In this document: positions 1 through 9,066 of the stretch, one piece after another
How positions within the stretch are numbered: position 1 is the first letter of the stretch
Layout of the letters: every line of letters begins with the position of its first letter
Source of the DNA: an uncultured Acetatifactor sp.
GTDB taxonomy: Bacteria; Bacillota; Clostridia; Lachnospirales; Lachnospiraceae
Direction of reading: 5' to 3'
Assembly: GCA_910585615.1 (NCBI GenBank)
Contig: CAJUFO010000006.1
Span: 1-64,000 of the forward strand
Length of the DNA stretch: 64,000 bases
Translations under genes and position numbers: made by a program
Notes under the pieces: generated by a model
What the model saw: only the letters and a program-made list of their open reading frames with translations
Databases searched by the model: none
Told to the model about the DNA's origin: nothing

Positions 1-35
1 ACCTAAAGGTTTCGCCTTAAGGCGAGGGTTTTAAC

Positions 36-1682
36 CCCATTATACAGACAATAAACGTCCAGAACATGCTCAAGGGCATCGTCTCGGATGAAATCCTTTC
101 CACTGCCCTTGTAGGTCCGGACGGGCGCACTGCCATTGGCGTCAACCAGAATCTCCTGGCCCCGCATCTCTCCCCGGGGAAAAACCTGGACAAAGTACGG
201 CAATTGGATTCCCAGACCTCTCTGCAGACCTGCTCCGGCCTGTACAGCGGCTTTGGCATGGCCGCGCTGATATCCAATAAGGCCCTCATGGATCAGATAG
301 GCAAGGTTTTCTCACGCACCTATCTGGTCCTGTGTCTTATCGGTGCCACCGGCATGCTGATTGTCCTGTTCGCCATGCGCAAGACTTATCTCCCCCTCCG
401 CCGTCTGGCCCAGAAAATCGTGGAGGACCTTGATCCGGAGCAGGGCTATCTCGAGCAGCTGGATGTGGCCTTTTCCGCCGCTGCTTCGGAAAACCGAAAT
501 CTGCAGGAGAAAATAGAAAAGTACAGGCTTTCCATGCAGAAATCCATTCTGGACTCCATCATTGCGGACGGACATTCCTCCAGACAGGAGACCCTGGACA
601 ATGTGGATTCCTTTTTCACCATGGAGCCTGACAACCTCCTCTTCGCCCTGCGCATGCGAAACGCTGCCCGCGACCAGGCCAGGACAGATTCCCCCTTCCC
701 TCTGCCGGTGCAGGAGATTGCCGGATTCTTCCGGGAAGCCCTGCCGGGAAAAGATTCCTGTCTTGTGCTGGAGCACGATGACGACAGCGCCATGTTCCTC
801 TTGAGCTATCCCGGACCGGAGGAGAATAAGGAGGAGTCAATCCTCACCTTGCTGGAGAATTATTATGAGGAGGAAGAATATCTCTCGGCTCTGAGCAACG
901 GGGCTTCCTCGCCAATGGACATTCCCTCCCTCTATGAAAATGCGCTCTATGCCAGCAGAGAATGGAGCCACAAGCCGGTGGTGGCTTTCCGCGCCATGCC
1001 CCCCGGCTCGCCGTCACGCCCGTCCCTTACGTATCCCTACGACAGCCTGGAACAGCTGGCACAGGCGCTGAAGAAACAGGATTTCCCGGAGGCCCACAGT
1101 CAGATTCAAGAGCTCTTCGCACTCATCGACAGCTCCCCCGCCGGGAAGAATACGCTTCCCGACTTCTTTGTCCGCTGTGTCCTGATCGATATCCTCACGG
1201 CGCTCATAAACGCCATGAACCAGAAGAACATCAAGTTCAGGGAGTACCGTGATATCTATTTTGAAGCCCTGTATTTCTGCCGCAGCTATCCTTATCCTGA
1301 GAAAAAGGCCGAAATCCAGGCGCATATAAAACAGCTCCTGACCTTGTTCCAGTCAGAAGCTGAGAGCCAGTTCATAAACGCCGCGCAGATCCAGCAGCTG
1401 GTGGAGGAATGCTACACCTCCACAGAGTTCTCCATCTCCTATCTCGCGGATATCTTCCATGTGAGCATCACCTACATGAGCTTTCTGTTCAAGAAAGAGA
1501 TGGGCGAGAACTTTTCCGATTATGTATGGGCGCTGCGCCTGGAGAAGGCGAAGAAGCTCCTCCTCACCACGGACATGCCCATAGACGACATCAGCCTGGC
1601 CGTAGGATACCTGAACGCCTCCAGCTTCCGCAGGAAGTTCAAGCAGACCACGGGGATGACGCCATCGCAGATGCGGGGATGA
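36..1682 (+). pseudogene. 5'-truncated membrane AraC-family regulator
   Basis: This is the C-terminal two thirds of an AraC-type regulator with an extracytoplasmic sensor. The longest frame begins with ATG at 66. Similarity to the paralogue at 5650-7910 starts further upstream, near 39, where matching residues precede the shared NMLK motif. All three forward frames carry stops before about 36, so the sensor N-terminus and first membrane segment are absent. Visible parts are a membrane segment (about residues 83-103 from ATG 66), a linker with YRLSMQKSILDS, and a C-terminal double helix-turn-helix of about 100 residues ending TPSQMRG. It runs towards the permease at 1700 and probably once regulated that ABC operon. 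Whether the truncation is biological or a contig edge cannot be told from this window. Confidence 0.75.
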
Positions 1683-1699
1683 AGTCTCAGGACGCGCCA

Positions 1700-2608
1700 T
1701 CATCCTTTCACGGATCCAATCATGACCCCCTTCACGAAATACTTCTGGATAAAAGGGTAGATGCACAGCACCGGCACGGTGGACACGATGATGACGCTGT
1801 ATTTCAAGGTCTGGGCCAGGCGCATCCTGGCTTCCGTGGCGGCCGCGTCCAGGCCCTGCATGTCGTTCAGGGTCATCTTGTTGGACATCAATATGTCGCG
1901 CAGGAAGGACTGCAGCGGCATGTACTCCTGCTTGTTGATGTAGATCAGCGCCGTGTAGAAATCATTCCAGTGGCCCACCGCATAGTACAGCGCGATGACC
2001 GCTATGATAGGCTTGGACAGAGGCAGCACCACCCGCATCAGATACTGGAAGGAATTCGCGCCGTCCAGCTCCGCTGCGTCCTGCAGGGTAGACGGTATGC
2101 TGTTGATGAAATATGTCCTTGTGATGATGACATTGTAGATGGAGCAGGCTCCGGGGACGATCATGGCCCATGGCGAATTCACCAGCCCTACCTTGTTCAC
2201 CACAAGATAAGTCGGAATCAGCCCGCCGCTGAAATACATGGTCAGCATGAACAGGAACATGAAGAAATTGCGGGGCATGAAGTCCTTTCTGGAAAGCGGA
2301 TAGGCGGCACAGATTGTAACGACCAGGTTCACAAGGGTTCCTACCACTGTATAGAAGATTGTGTTCCGGTAGCCAGTCCATATCATCTTATATTTCATCA
2401 GCTCTTCATAGGCCATCAGCGTGAAGCCCTTTGGAAGCAGGATTACGTTTCCGTTCCATACTTCATTCGGATTGCTCACAGAGGCGATTACCACGAACCA
2501 TAATGGCCAGACAAAAATAATCAGCAGAAAAATCATGACCGCCACATTGACTCCGTCGAATATTTTGTCGGAATAGGAATTCTTCACATGCATTTTTTTC
2601 TCTCTCAT
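1700..2608 (-). CDS. ABC sugar transporter permease, LplC/YtcP type (CUT1)
   Basis: Inner-membrane permease of 302 residues, the usual length for the family. It has about six hydrophobic segments, the first near residues 18-40. The cytoplasmic EAA loop reads DAAELDGA...LPLSKP and would dock an ATPase. The tail KGVMIGSVKG is typical of LplC/YtcP proteins, which import oligosaccharides or glycan fragments with an LplB partner and a lipoprotein. The ATG follows AGGAGG at 8 nt. It lies 12 nt downstream of the partner permease, so the two should be co-translated. No ATPase gene is nearby, as is usual for this class, which often shares an MsmX-like ATPase. The substrate cannot be read from the sequence. 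Confidence 0.93.
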   Translation of the reverse strand: MREKKMHVKNSYSDKIFDGVNVAVMIFLLIIFVWPLWFVVIASVSNPNEVWNGNVILLPKGFTLMAYEELMKYKMIWTGYRNTIFYTVVGTLVNLVVTICAAYPLSRKDFMPRNFFMFLFMLTMYFSGGLIPTYLVVNKVGLVNSPWAMIVPGACSIYNVIITRTYFINSIPSTLQDAAELDGANSFQYLMRVVLPLSKPIIAVIALYYAVGHWNDFYTALIYINKQEYMPLQSFLRDILMSNKMTLNDMQGLDAAATEARMRLAQTLKYSVIIVSTVPVLCIYPFIQKYFVKGVMIGSVKG

Positions 2609-2620
2609 TCACATCCCCTC

Positions 2621-3598
2621 CTAGAACAGGCTCTCGTCCGCCAGCCTCTTGCTCAGCTGATTGGCGGTGACAATCAATACGACATTGATGACCGAATTGA
2701 ACAGGCCCACGGCCGTGGAATATCCGTAATCGCTGTTGATCAGGCCTACTTCATAGACATACGTGGAGATGACGGAGGCAGCGCTTTTGTTCAGCGTGTT
2801 CTGCAGCAGGAAGACCTTCTCGAACCCTACGCCCATCAACGAACCCATCTGCAAAATCAACAGCATGATGATGGTGGGCTTGATGGAAGGGAGATCTACA
2901 TGGAGAATCCGCTGCAGTTTAGTTGCCCCATCCACGATAGCGGCTTCATGGAGCTGCATGTCCACGCCTGACAGCGCCGATATGTAGATGATGGAGCTCC
3001 AGCCCATCCCCTGCCACACGCCTGACCAGACATAGATGGATTTGAACCATCCAGGCTTTGACAGGGCATCCACAGGCTCCATCCCCAAAAAGCCGCGTAT
3101 TATATTAAAGATACCTGAATCCGTGCTCATGAAGATTGTAATCATGCCGCACATGACCACTGTGGAGATAAAGTAAGGAGCGTAAGAAACCATTTGAACC
3201 GTCTTTTTCAGGTACTTGTTTTTCACATAATTGAGCATCAGCGCAAAGATAATGGGAATCGGAAATCCTACCAGGATGCTGTATACACTGATTCCCAGCG
3301 TATTCATCAGCAATTGCTTGAAATTATAGGCGCTGAAGAAACGTTTGAAATGGTCGAACCCCACCCAGGGGCTTCCGAAAATGCCGTCCTTTACACGATA
3401 ATTCTTAAATGCGAGCTGTACGCCATACATAGGGGCATAGGCAAATACTATGTAATACACCAACACCGGAAGAATCATCACATAGAGAATCCAGTTTTTC
3501 CTGATGTTCTTTCCCAGCCTTACAGAGAGGCTTTCCCTGGATTTTCCGGCAAGGGTTTGTACAGCGGCTCCTTTCTTCTGCTTCATCTTTCCTGCCAT
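2621..3598 (-). CDS. ABC sugar transporter permease, LplB type (CUT1)
   Basis: Inner-membrane permease of 325 residues, partner of the gene at 1700. The frame is open upstream to 3643, but the ATG at 3598 is chosen because AGGAG lies 7 nt before it. The N-terminal 35 residues are basic, followed by about six membrane segments. The sequence GVQLAFKNYRV after the first segment and the EAA loop EAAIVDGA...VDLPSIKP are family hallmarks, and the protein ends RLADESLF. It is the second gene of the operon binding protein - LplB - LplC, separated from the binding-protein gene by a strong stem-loop at 3617-3653. Confidence 0.93.
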   Translation of the reverse strand: MAGKMKQKKGAAVQTLAGKSRESLSVRLGKNIRKNWILYVMILPVLVYYIVFAYAPMYGVQLAFKNYRVKDGIFGSPWVGFDHFKRFFSAYNFKQLLMNTLGISVYSILVGFPIPIIFALMLNYVKNKYLKKTVQMVSYAPYFISTVVMCGMITIFMSTDSGIFNIIRGFLGMEPVDALSKPGWFKSIYVWSGVWQGMGWSSIIYISALSGVDMQLHEAAIVDGATKLQRILHVDLPSIKPTIIMLLILQMGSLMGVGFEKVFLLQNTLNKSAASVISTYVYEVGLINSDYGYSTAVGLFNSVINVVLIVTANQLSKRLADESLF

Positions 3599-3616
3599 AA
3601 AACTCTCCTTTCTCCA

Positions 3617-3653
3617 AAACGGAGGAATGGCAGAAAGCTTCATTCCTCCGTTT
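3617..3653. terminator. intercistronic stem-loop after binding-protein gene
   Basis: A perfect 13-bp inverted repeat (AAACGGAGGAATG and its complement) surrounds an 11-nt loop between the binding-protein stop codon and the LplB-type permease start. On the minus strand it ends in a short AAAC run rather than a U tract. A partial terminator or 3'-end stabiliser that keeps binding-protein mRNA above permease mRNA is likely. Confidence 0.7.
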
Positions 3654-3692
3654 GCTTAATCTCACATAACTCTTGCGTTAAGGCCGTGCGGA

Positions 3693-5339
3693 TTATTGGA
3701 CAGCTGCATTGTATGTCTTCTCATGAAGCTCAGCCAGAGTGGAAGCGCCCATAGCCTCCATGGTCTCAAGATAGGTGTCCCAGCCGGACTCCAGATCCAC
3801 CTCACCGGTACATACCTGCGCGATGAACTGATTGATGTAGCCGTCAATATCTGCCCTGAAGGTAGCAATCTGCGCATTGTCCTCTTCCGTATAAGCCATC
3901 ATGGGAAGGGGAACCTTGCCCAAGCCTGCTATCCTCTGGCGCTCATTGTTCAGATAGACTTCATCCGCATCCACTTCCGGAGACATCTCGAACCAGAAGT
4001 CAGGCTGGATGGAGGGATGGTTCTGCGCACCCTGGATGGTAGCACTGGAACGCACTGTCGCAATATCGTCCCCATATTCTCCGCCGAGCATCCATTCCCA
4101 CTTGCCATTGTCGGCAACCTGATAGGTCTTTCCTTCCACACCCATCCATGCAAGGATGCCGCCCTCCTCGCTGTAGAGATAATCGGCCCATGCCATCAGG
4201 ACTTCCGGATGCTCACAGGCATCTGTAATCGCCATGGTGCCGACCTTGATACCAGTGATGATTGGATAAGTATCCTCATGGAACGGAGTCATAACTACAT
4301 AATCGTCATCATTGTCACGGCCCACTGTAAGGAACGCTCCCATAGTCCAGAAAGAACCATATACGTCTCCGGACTGGCCGGTAGCCTGCTGCTGCTCACC
4401 GCCCTGGGTAAAGGAAGTCTGTTCAAGCAGGCCCTCCTGATACAGCTTTGCCAGATAGGCCACATACTCCCTGAAGTAATCCGTGGTGGGAACATATGTA
4501 AGCTTGCCATCGATGACGGCACACATTGAACCCTCATCATAGCTGAAGCCAGAATACTTCAACAGTCCCAAGTAATCGCCCTGTGTCAGGCTGAAAGGAA
4601 TCTCGTCCTCTGGGTCGCCGTTGCCGTTGGCATCCTGCTCCTTGAATGCCTTCAGGACTTCGTAGAGGTCATCCATGCTCTTGGGCTCTTCCAGGCTTAA
4701 GTTGTCGAGCCATTTCTTATTGAGCCAGAACAGGTTAATCTCGCCGCGCGCCGAAATCTCAGGGATGGAGTAGATATGCCCATCGGGAGAAGTCAGATAC
4801 TGCCAGCCATCAATCTCATCCAGCTTTGCTGTCAGATTCGGCATGTACTCATGAACCAAATCCTCCAGGGGAATCAGAATTCCCTGCCCGCCATACTTGG
4901 TCAGGTCGCCCATCCCGATGCCGGACTTGAAGAGCATGTCAGGATATTCGCCGGAAGCCAGCATCAGGTTCCTCTTCTCTGTCAGGTCTGCGGACAGGAC
5001 GCTGTCGAATGTAATGTTGATGTTCGCCCTGGACATGGCCTCCTGCATGGCCAGCGTATCCGGCAAGGTATAGGACTGGTTCATACCGGAGAAAGAAGTG
5101 AATTCCATGGTCTCCGCCAGGGGGAATGTGATGGAGCCGCCGGAGGCCTCCTCGCCGCCTGCGCTCTCCGCACCGGCATCCGACTCTTCCTTTTCTTCCT
5201 TACTCTCCTCCGCCGGTTTGCTCTCGCTGCTCTTGCTGTCATTTTCGGAAGCGGAGCCACCGTTGGAGCCACATCCTGTCATGACGGACATGGCCATCGC
5301 TGCAGCCAGGAAAAATGCTGTCACTTTCTTGATTTTCAT
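3693..5339 (-). CDS. extracellular solute-binding lipoprotein of CUT1 ABC system
   Basis: Substrate-capture lipoprotein of 548 residues for the importer formed with the two permeases downstream. Its signal peptide ends in the lipobox VMTGC with the modified Cys at residue 23. A Ser/Glu/Lys-rich linker (about residues 24-68) follows, then an LplA/ExtB-type binding domain. Lengths near 550 are normal for binding proteins paired with LplB/LplC permeases. AGGAGG lies before the ATG. The upstream region is shared with the frameshifted AraC regulator at 5650, transcribed the other way, which suggests local regulation. No sugar hydrolase accompanies this operon, so the ligand remains unknown. Confidence 0.93.
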   Translation of the reverse strand: MKIKKVTAFFLAAAMAMSVMTGCGSNGGSASENDSKSSESKPAEESKEEKEESDAGAESAGGEEASGGSITFPLAETMEFTSFSGMNQSYTLPDTLAMQEAMSRANINITFDSVLSADLTEKRNLMLASGEYPDMLFKSGIGMGDLTKYGGQGILIPLEDLVHEYMPNLTAKLDEIDGWQYLTSPDGHIYSIPEISARGEINLFWLNKKWLDNLSLEEPKSMDDLYEVLKAFKEQDANGNGDPEDEIPFSLTQGDYLGLLKYSGFSYDEGSMCAVIDGKLTYVPTTDYFREYVAYLAKLYQEGLLEQTSFTQGGEQQQATGQSGDVYGSFWTMGAFLTVGRDNDDDYVVMTPFHEDTYPIITGIKVGTMAITDACEHPEVLMAWADYLYSEEGGILAWMGVEGKTYQVADNGKWEWMLGGEYGDDIATVRSSATIQGAQNHPSIQPDFWFEMSPEVDADEVYLNNERQRIAGLGKVPLPMMAYTEEDNAQIATFRADIDGYINQFIAQVCTGEVDLESGWDTYLETMEAMGASTLAELHEKTYNAAVQ

Positions 5340-5649
5340 AAATTACCTCCTGTTTTATAGTATTTAAGATTTACCAAAGCCAACTTCCCTTTGCGAAATC
5401 TTGTCTTTATTATGGATTATCTCTATAAAAAAACACAAGATACATATTTTATATGTTTATTTTGACGAACGTACCTGGTTTGGCAGCAGGCGCATAATCA
5501 TGCTTTTTACTAATCTGCCGCCTCCACAGTACATTTTTCAAAAGAGAAATCTAAATATTGTTCCCCTGTGGGCATCGATTCCGGAGTCTTTGTCATATTG
5601 CGGAATCCCTTGAAATATTGTATAATAATGTCACTTTGGGAGGTATTTT
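5340..5649. other. divergent intergenic region, binding protein / AraC regulator
   Basis: This 310-nt non-coding, AT-rich region separates two divergent transcripts. On the minus side AGGAGG precedes the binding-protein ATG, but no good -35/-10 pair stands out, which fits activator-dependent transcription. On the plus side there is a recognisable promoter at 5598-5626. I found no cre-like palindrome or riboswitch. Confidence 0.6.
5598..5626 (+). promoter_or_regulatory. sigma-A-like promoter of the AraC regulator
   Basis: TTGCGG and TATAAT are separated by 17 nt and lie 24 nt before the ATG at 5650. The ribosome site GGGAGG lies 6 nt before that ATG. Confidence 0.6.
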
Positions 5650-7910
5650 ATGAAAAATCTGCATTTTTTCAGTCATATTCACCAGTCACACAGAACCCTG
5701 ACCCGCTATTTCCTGTCTTATTTCATTTTGCTGAGCTTTCTTCTGATAGGATTTTCATTTATTGTGCGAGGCCAGCTGTCAGCAACCTATCTGGACATGC
5801 TGAACCAGGAGGCCGGCCAACAGCTGGAGAATATAAAAAACCAGCTCTCCGCCGACCTGACCACTGTCAGCAGAGTCAACAGCGCTTTGGAGAAAAATAT
5901 CAATCTTACCCTGTCCCGGCATATCGGCACGTCATGGAACGGATATCTTGCTGCACAGGAAATCAATTCCTATGCACTGGCCAACGAGTCCATCCAGTGC
6001 ATCGTGTATTATGACCATATCCACGATATGCTTCACTCTTCTGAAAAATATGTGGATTATACCGATGGGGTCTTCCGTATTTATAAAGATGGTGAGTTCA
6101 TATCATTTGATTCCCGCGAATATGAGGACTGCATCACGAACCAGCTGATTCTGGCAGGCAAGGAAGGCTCCTCCTATCTGCTTTACTATCCATGTGCAGA
6201 CGGAAGCAGGGACTATACGCTTTTTTACATCCTTAACGAAGTAAGCATCTCGAATATGCTGAAAAGTGTCCTGTCCGAAGAAATCATCTCACTGGCCCTG
6301 GTCAACTCAGAGGGAGATATCGCTGTAGGCATAAACGACCAGCTTTTGACCCCTCACCTCGGCATTGCCAGGGACAGCGGCGGAATCTATCCTCTGGACA
6401 GCCAGACCTCCCTGCATATCCGAGGCGGGCTGTACAATGACTTCACCATAACCGCCCTGGTTTCCGACAAAGCAGTCATGGAACGGTTAAATGCCATTCT
6501 TTCCCGCACGTACCTGATTCTGTTCTTTTTGGGAATCACAGGCCTGTTCATTGTGCTGTTCTCCATGCGGAGAACTTATCTGCCTCTCCGGAATCTGGCC
6601 CGGAAAATCGTGAAGAATCCCAGCCCCGGCCAGGGTTACCTGGAGCAGCTGGATCTGGCCTTCTCGGCCACCGCCAGCGAAAATCAGAATCTGCGGAAAA
6701 AGATAGCAAAATACAGGCTTTCCATGCAGAAATCCATCTTCGATTCCATGCTTGCAAGCCGCCAGTCGCCCGAATCAGAGAACTTTGTCCAGATGGATAA
6801 CGGAAATGAGATAGACGCTTTTTTTACTATGGAGCCGGATAACCTTATCTTTGCGCTGCGCATCGGTTTAATACCCCCCCTAACCAGATTTCCGGGGATT
6901 CTGTATGCCGACTGCCAGCGGATGAGATTATCGACTTCTTCAACAAAGCCCTTCCCGGAGAGAACGCATGCCTGATTCTGGAACACAATGACGATAATAT
7001 CGTAATCCTATTGATTTACTCTGGCCCGGAAGAGAATATAGAAGGGGAGCATTCCAAGGAGGACATCCTCCTGGCCCTGCTGGAAGATTATTGCGAGGAA
7101 AAGGAGTATATAGCTGTACTGAGCAAAGGCTCAACCTCTCCTATGGATATCCCTGCCCTCTATGAGAGCGTCCTTCTGGCCAGCAGGCTTTGGAATCAGA
7201 AGAGGGTAGTATCTTTTCGCTCCATTGAGCCGAAGATGTCCATGGAGCGCCCTCTCGCCTACCCCTATGAGGCCCTGGATCAGCTAGCACTGGCTTTAAA
7301 AGAGCAGGACTTTTCCGCTGCTGAGCTTCAGATTCAGACGCTTTTCATTCTGCTCGATAATTCCTCTTCCCTGGAGAATACCCTTCCGGACTTCTTAGTC
7401 CGTTGTGTCCTGATTGATATCCTGACGGCAATCATCAATGCCATGGATCAGATAAACATCAAATTTCGGGATTACAGCGAGGTCTATTTCGAGACCCTGT
7501 ATTTCTGCCGCAGCTGCCCCTATCCTGAGAAAAGGGAGGAACTCCTGGCACGTATAAAGCAGCTCCTGACACTGTTCAGTTCAGAAACTGAGAATCAGCT
7601 CATAAGCGCCGCCCAGATACAGCAGCTGGTAGCGGCACATTATGCCTCTGCGAATTTCTCCATTTCTTACCTGGCAGACAATTTCCATGTGAGCATCGCT
7701 TATATGAGCTATCTGTTCAAAAAGGAGATGGGAGAGAATTTTTCGGATTATGTATGGAATCTGCGCCTGGGGAAGGCGAAGGAGCTGCTGCTCAACACGG
7801 ACATGTCTATCGATGACATCAGCCTGGCTGTGGGCTATGTGAACACGTCCAGCTTCCGCAGAAAGTTCAAGCAGGCTACAGGGATGACGCCTTCGCAGCT
7901 GCGCGGTTGA
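5650..7910 (+). pseudogene. membrane AraC-family regulator, frameshifted at a C7 tract
   Basis: A full-length membrane-anchored AraC regulator of about 753 codons, read in two frames. The first part (5650 to about 6880) has a membrane segment at residues 18-40, an extracytoplasmic sensor, a second membrane segment near residues 287-307 and the linker YRLSMQKSIFDS. The second part, in the -1 frame to 7910, resumes the match to the paralogue at 36-1682 and ends with the double helix-turn-helix (YMSYLFKKEMGENFSDYV, then TPSQLRG). The frames switch at seven Cs at 6874-6880; one extra C would restore the gene. It is divergent from the binding-protein operon and probably controls it. A sequencing error, a fixed mutation or homopolymer phase variation are all possible. 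Confidence 0.8.
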
Positions 7911-7974
7911 TATTATTTTCCATAATGTCTGTGTTTTTATGATGAAAAAGGATATTAGGATTGACAGATTTGGT

Positions 7975-8598
7975 TCAGACCATATTCCATTCACTATCGG
8001 GCAGCATTGGACTAAAATAGCCTTTGATACAGTTCGGATTGATGATGCACAGCTGGGTATGTGTCTTTTCCATGATTCCTGAGTTTTCGTAAACAGGATT
8101 TCCTTCGATGAACACTCCTCGGATACTATCGTAAGGCCTTTCGTCATTCTCCCTGTTGTACTGATGTATCCTTTCAATGACGGCACAATCCAGTTCTCTT
8201 AACAGAAGATCTTTATTTCCTGCAATGTCCCTGTTCACTGGTAAAGATTTTCCCAACAAAGAGAATTCAAATTTTAAAATCTCGTATCCCGTCTTAAGAA
8301 TAGAAGCACTGCCATAATCAGCCAAGTCCAGACAATGCCCCAGGCTTATGACCGCTCCAATAGCTGCTGGCTCTTTTGGCTTTTCATCAGGATGCTTCTT
8401 ATTATATCTACTACAGTATGAAGCCGCCCACTCTTCAGCCCTATCCAAGCTGTTCTCCCAAAAGTAGATTCCGCTCCCCAACCAATCATATGAATTATGG
8501 CTTGCCCTCAGCTTATTGTGCTTATACAATACATTCTTGTATGTGTCTAAATCACAGCCATGAAAACCAAGAACCAAATTCGGCAAATTGCTATACAT
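7975..8598 (-). CDS. ADP-ribosyltransferase-like protein, candidate toxin
   Basis: Soluble protein of 207 residues without signal peptide. Its conserved blocks are GFHGCD (His13), NSYDWLGSGIYFWE (Ser36, Tyr45), RAEEWA and GVFIEG (Glu155), followed by KTHTQLCI and NCIKGYF. The spacing of His, Tyr and a late acidic residue resembles the H-Y-E pattern of PARP/diphtheria-toxin-like ADP-ribosyltransferases; this assignment is motif-based inference. The ATG has AGGAG at 7 nt and begins 3 nt after the small upstream gene's stop, so the two are probably co-translated, the arrangement of many antitoxin-toxin pairs. It sits between a regulator and a rhamnosidase operon with no functional link to either. 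NAD-dependent modification of a host target is plausible, but the target is unknown. Confidence 0.6.
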   Translation of the reverse strand: MYSNLPNLVLGFHGCDLDTYKNVLYKHNKLRASHNSYDWLGSGIYFWENSLDRAEEWAASYCSRYNKKHPDEKPKEPAAIGAVISLGHCLDLADYGSASILKTGYEILKFEFSLLGKSLPVNRDIAGNKDLLLRELDCAVIERIHQYNRENDERPYDSIRGVFIEGNPVYENSGIMEKTHTQLCIINPNCIKGYFSPMLPDSEWNMV

Positions 8599-8601
8599 AT
8601 A

Positions 8602-8877
8602 TCATCTCCTGCGCTGGACATATTTCCCAAGATTGCTGTACCTTTCCGAGAATTCGCCATCTTCACGTATGATATGGCATTTCTCCAGGCTTTCCCGGGA
8701 TTTCCTGACCGCTTCATTGTTCGGCATCAATTTCAGCTCCCGCAAGTAGTCTTCCATGCCCTTTACATAGGCTGTTCTTTCGTGTTCCACTAATTCAATA
8801 GCTGGCATCGCATCTACCTCCTCGCCATCCACAAGCATGTTTTCGCTAAGGCCTTTTTTACGTTTCATCGCTTCCAT
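8602..8877 (-). CDS. small acidic/basic protein, candidate antitoxin partner
   Basis: A frame of 91 codons from ATG 8877; a second ATG at 8868 is also possible. GGGAGG lies 3 nt before the first and about 12 nt before the second, so neither spacing is ideal. The upstream extension to 9006 has no ribosome site. I do not recognise the fold. It contains predicted helical stretches (IELVEHERTAYVKGMEDYL) and a basic C-terminus ending QRRR. Three nucleotides separate its stop from the ADP-ribosyltransferase-like gene. The small size, the order and the coupling suggest an antitoxin or immunity role. This is inference from position only. Confidence 0.5.
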   Translation of the reverse strand: MEAMKRKKGLSENMLVDGEEVDAMPAIELVEHERTAYVKGMEDYLRELKLMPNNEAVRKSRESLEKCHIIREDGEFSERYSNLGKYVQRRR

Positions 8878-9066
8878 CGCCCTCCCTATAGGTAATAGTA
8901 TGCGCTTTCCCATAGGAAAAAATATAGAGATAAAGCTATTATTTCTTTTATTATAAGGCAACGCCTCGCATTTTACAACAGGATTTTCCCCGAAATCCAG
9001 CAGCATATCTTCAGTATGTCTTCGATAATCATGCCGGGTTTTGGGGAAAATCGCTATGGTGCCCCT
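8878..9066. other. intergenic region upstream of the candidate antitoxin
   Basis: About 190 nt between the rhamnosidase operon's last stop (9067) and the small gene's start. It is AT-rich around 8920-8960. I see no strong hairpin or clear -35/-10 pair, although a promoter for the two-gene unit must lie here or within the weak open extension. Confidence 0.4.
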
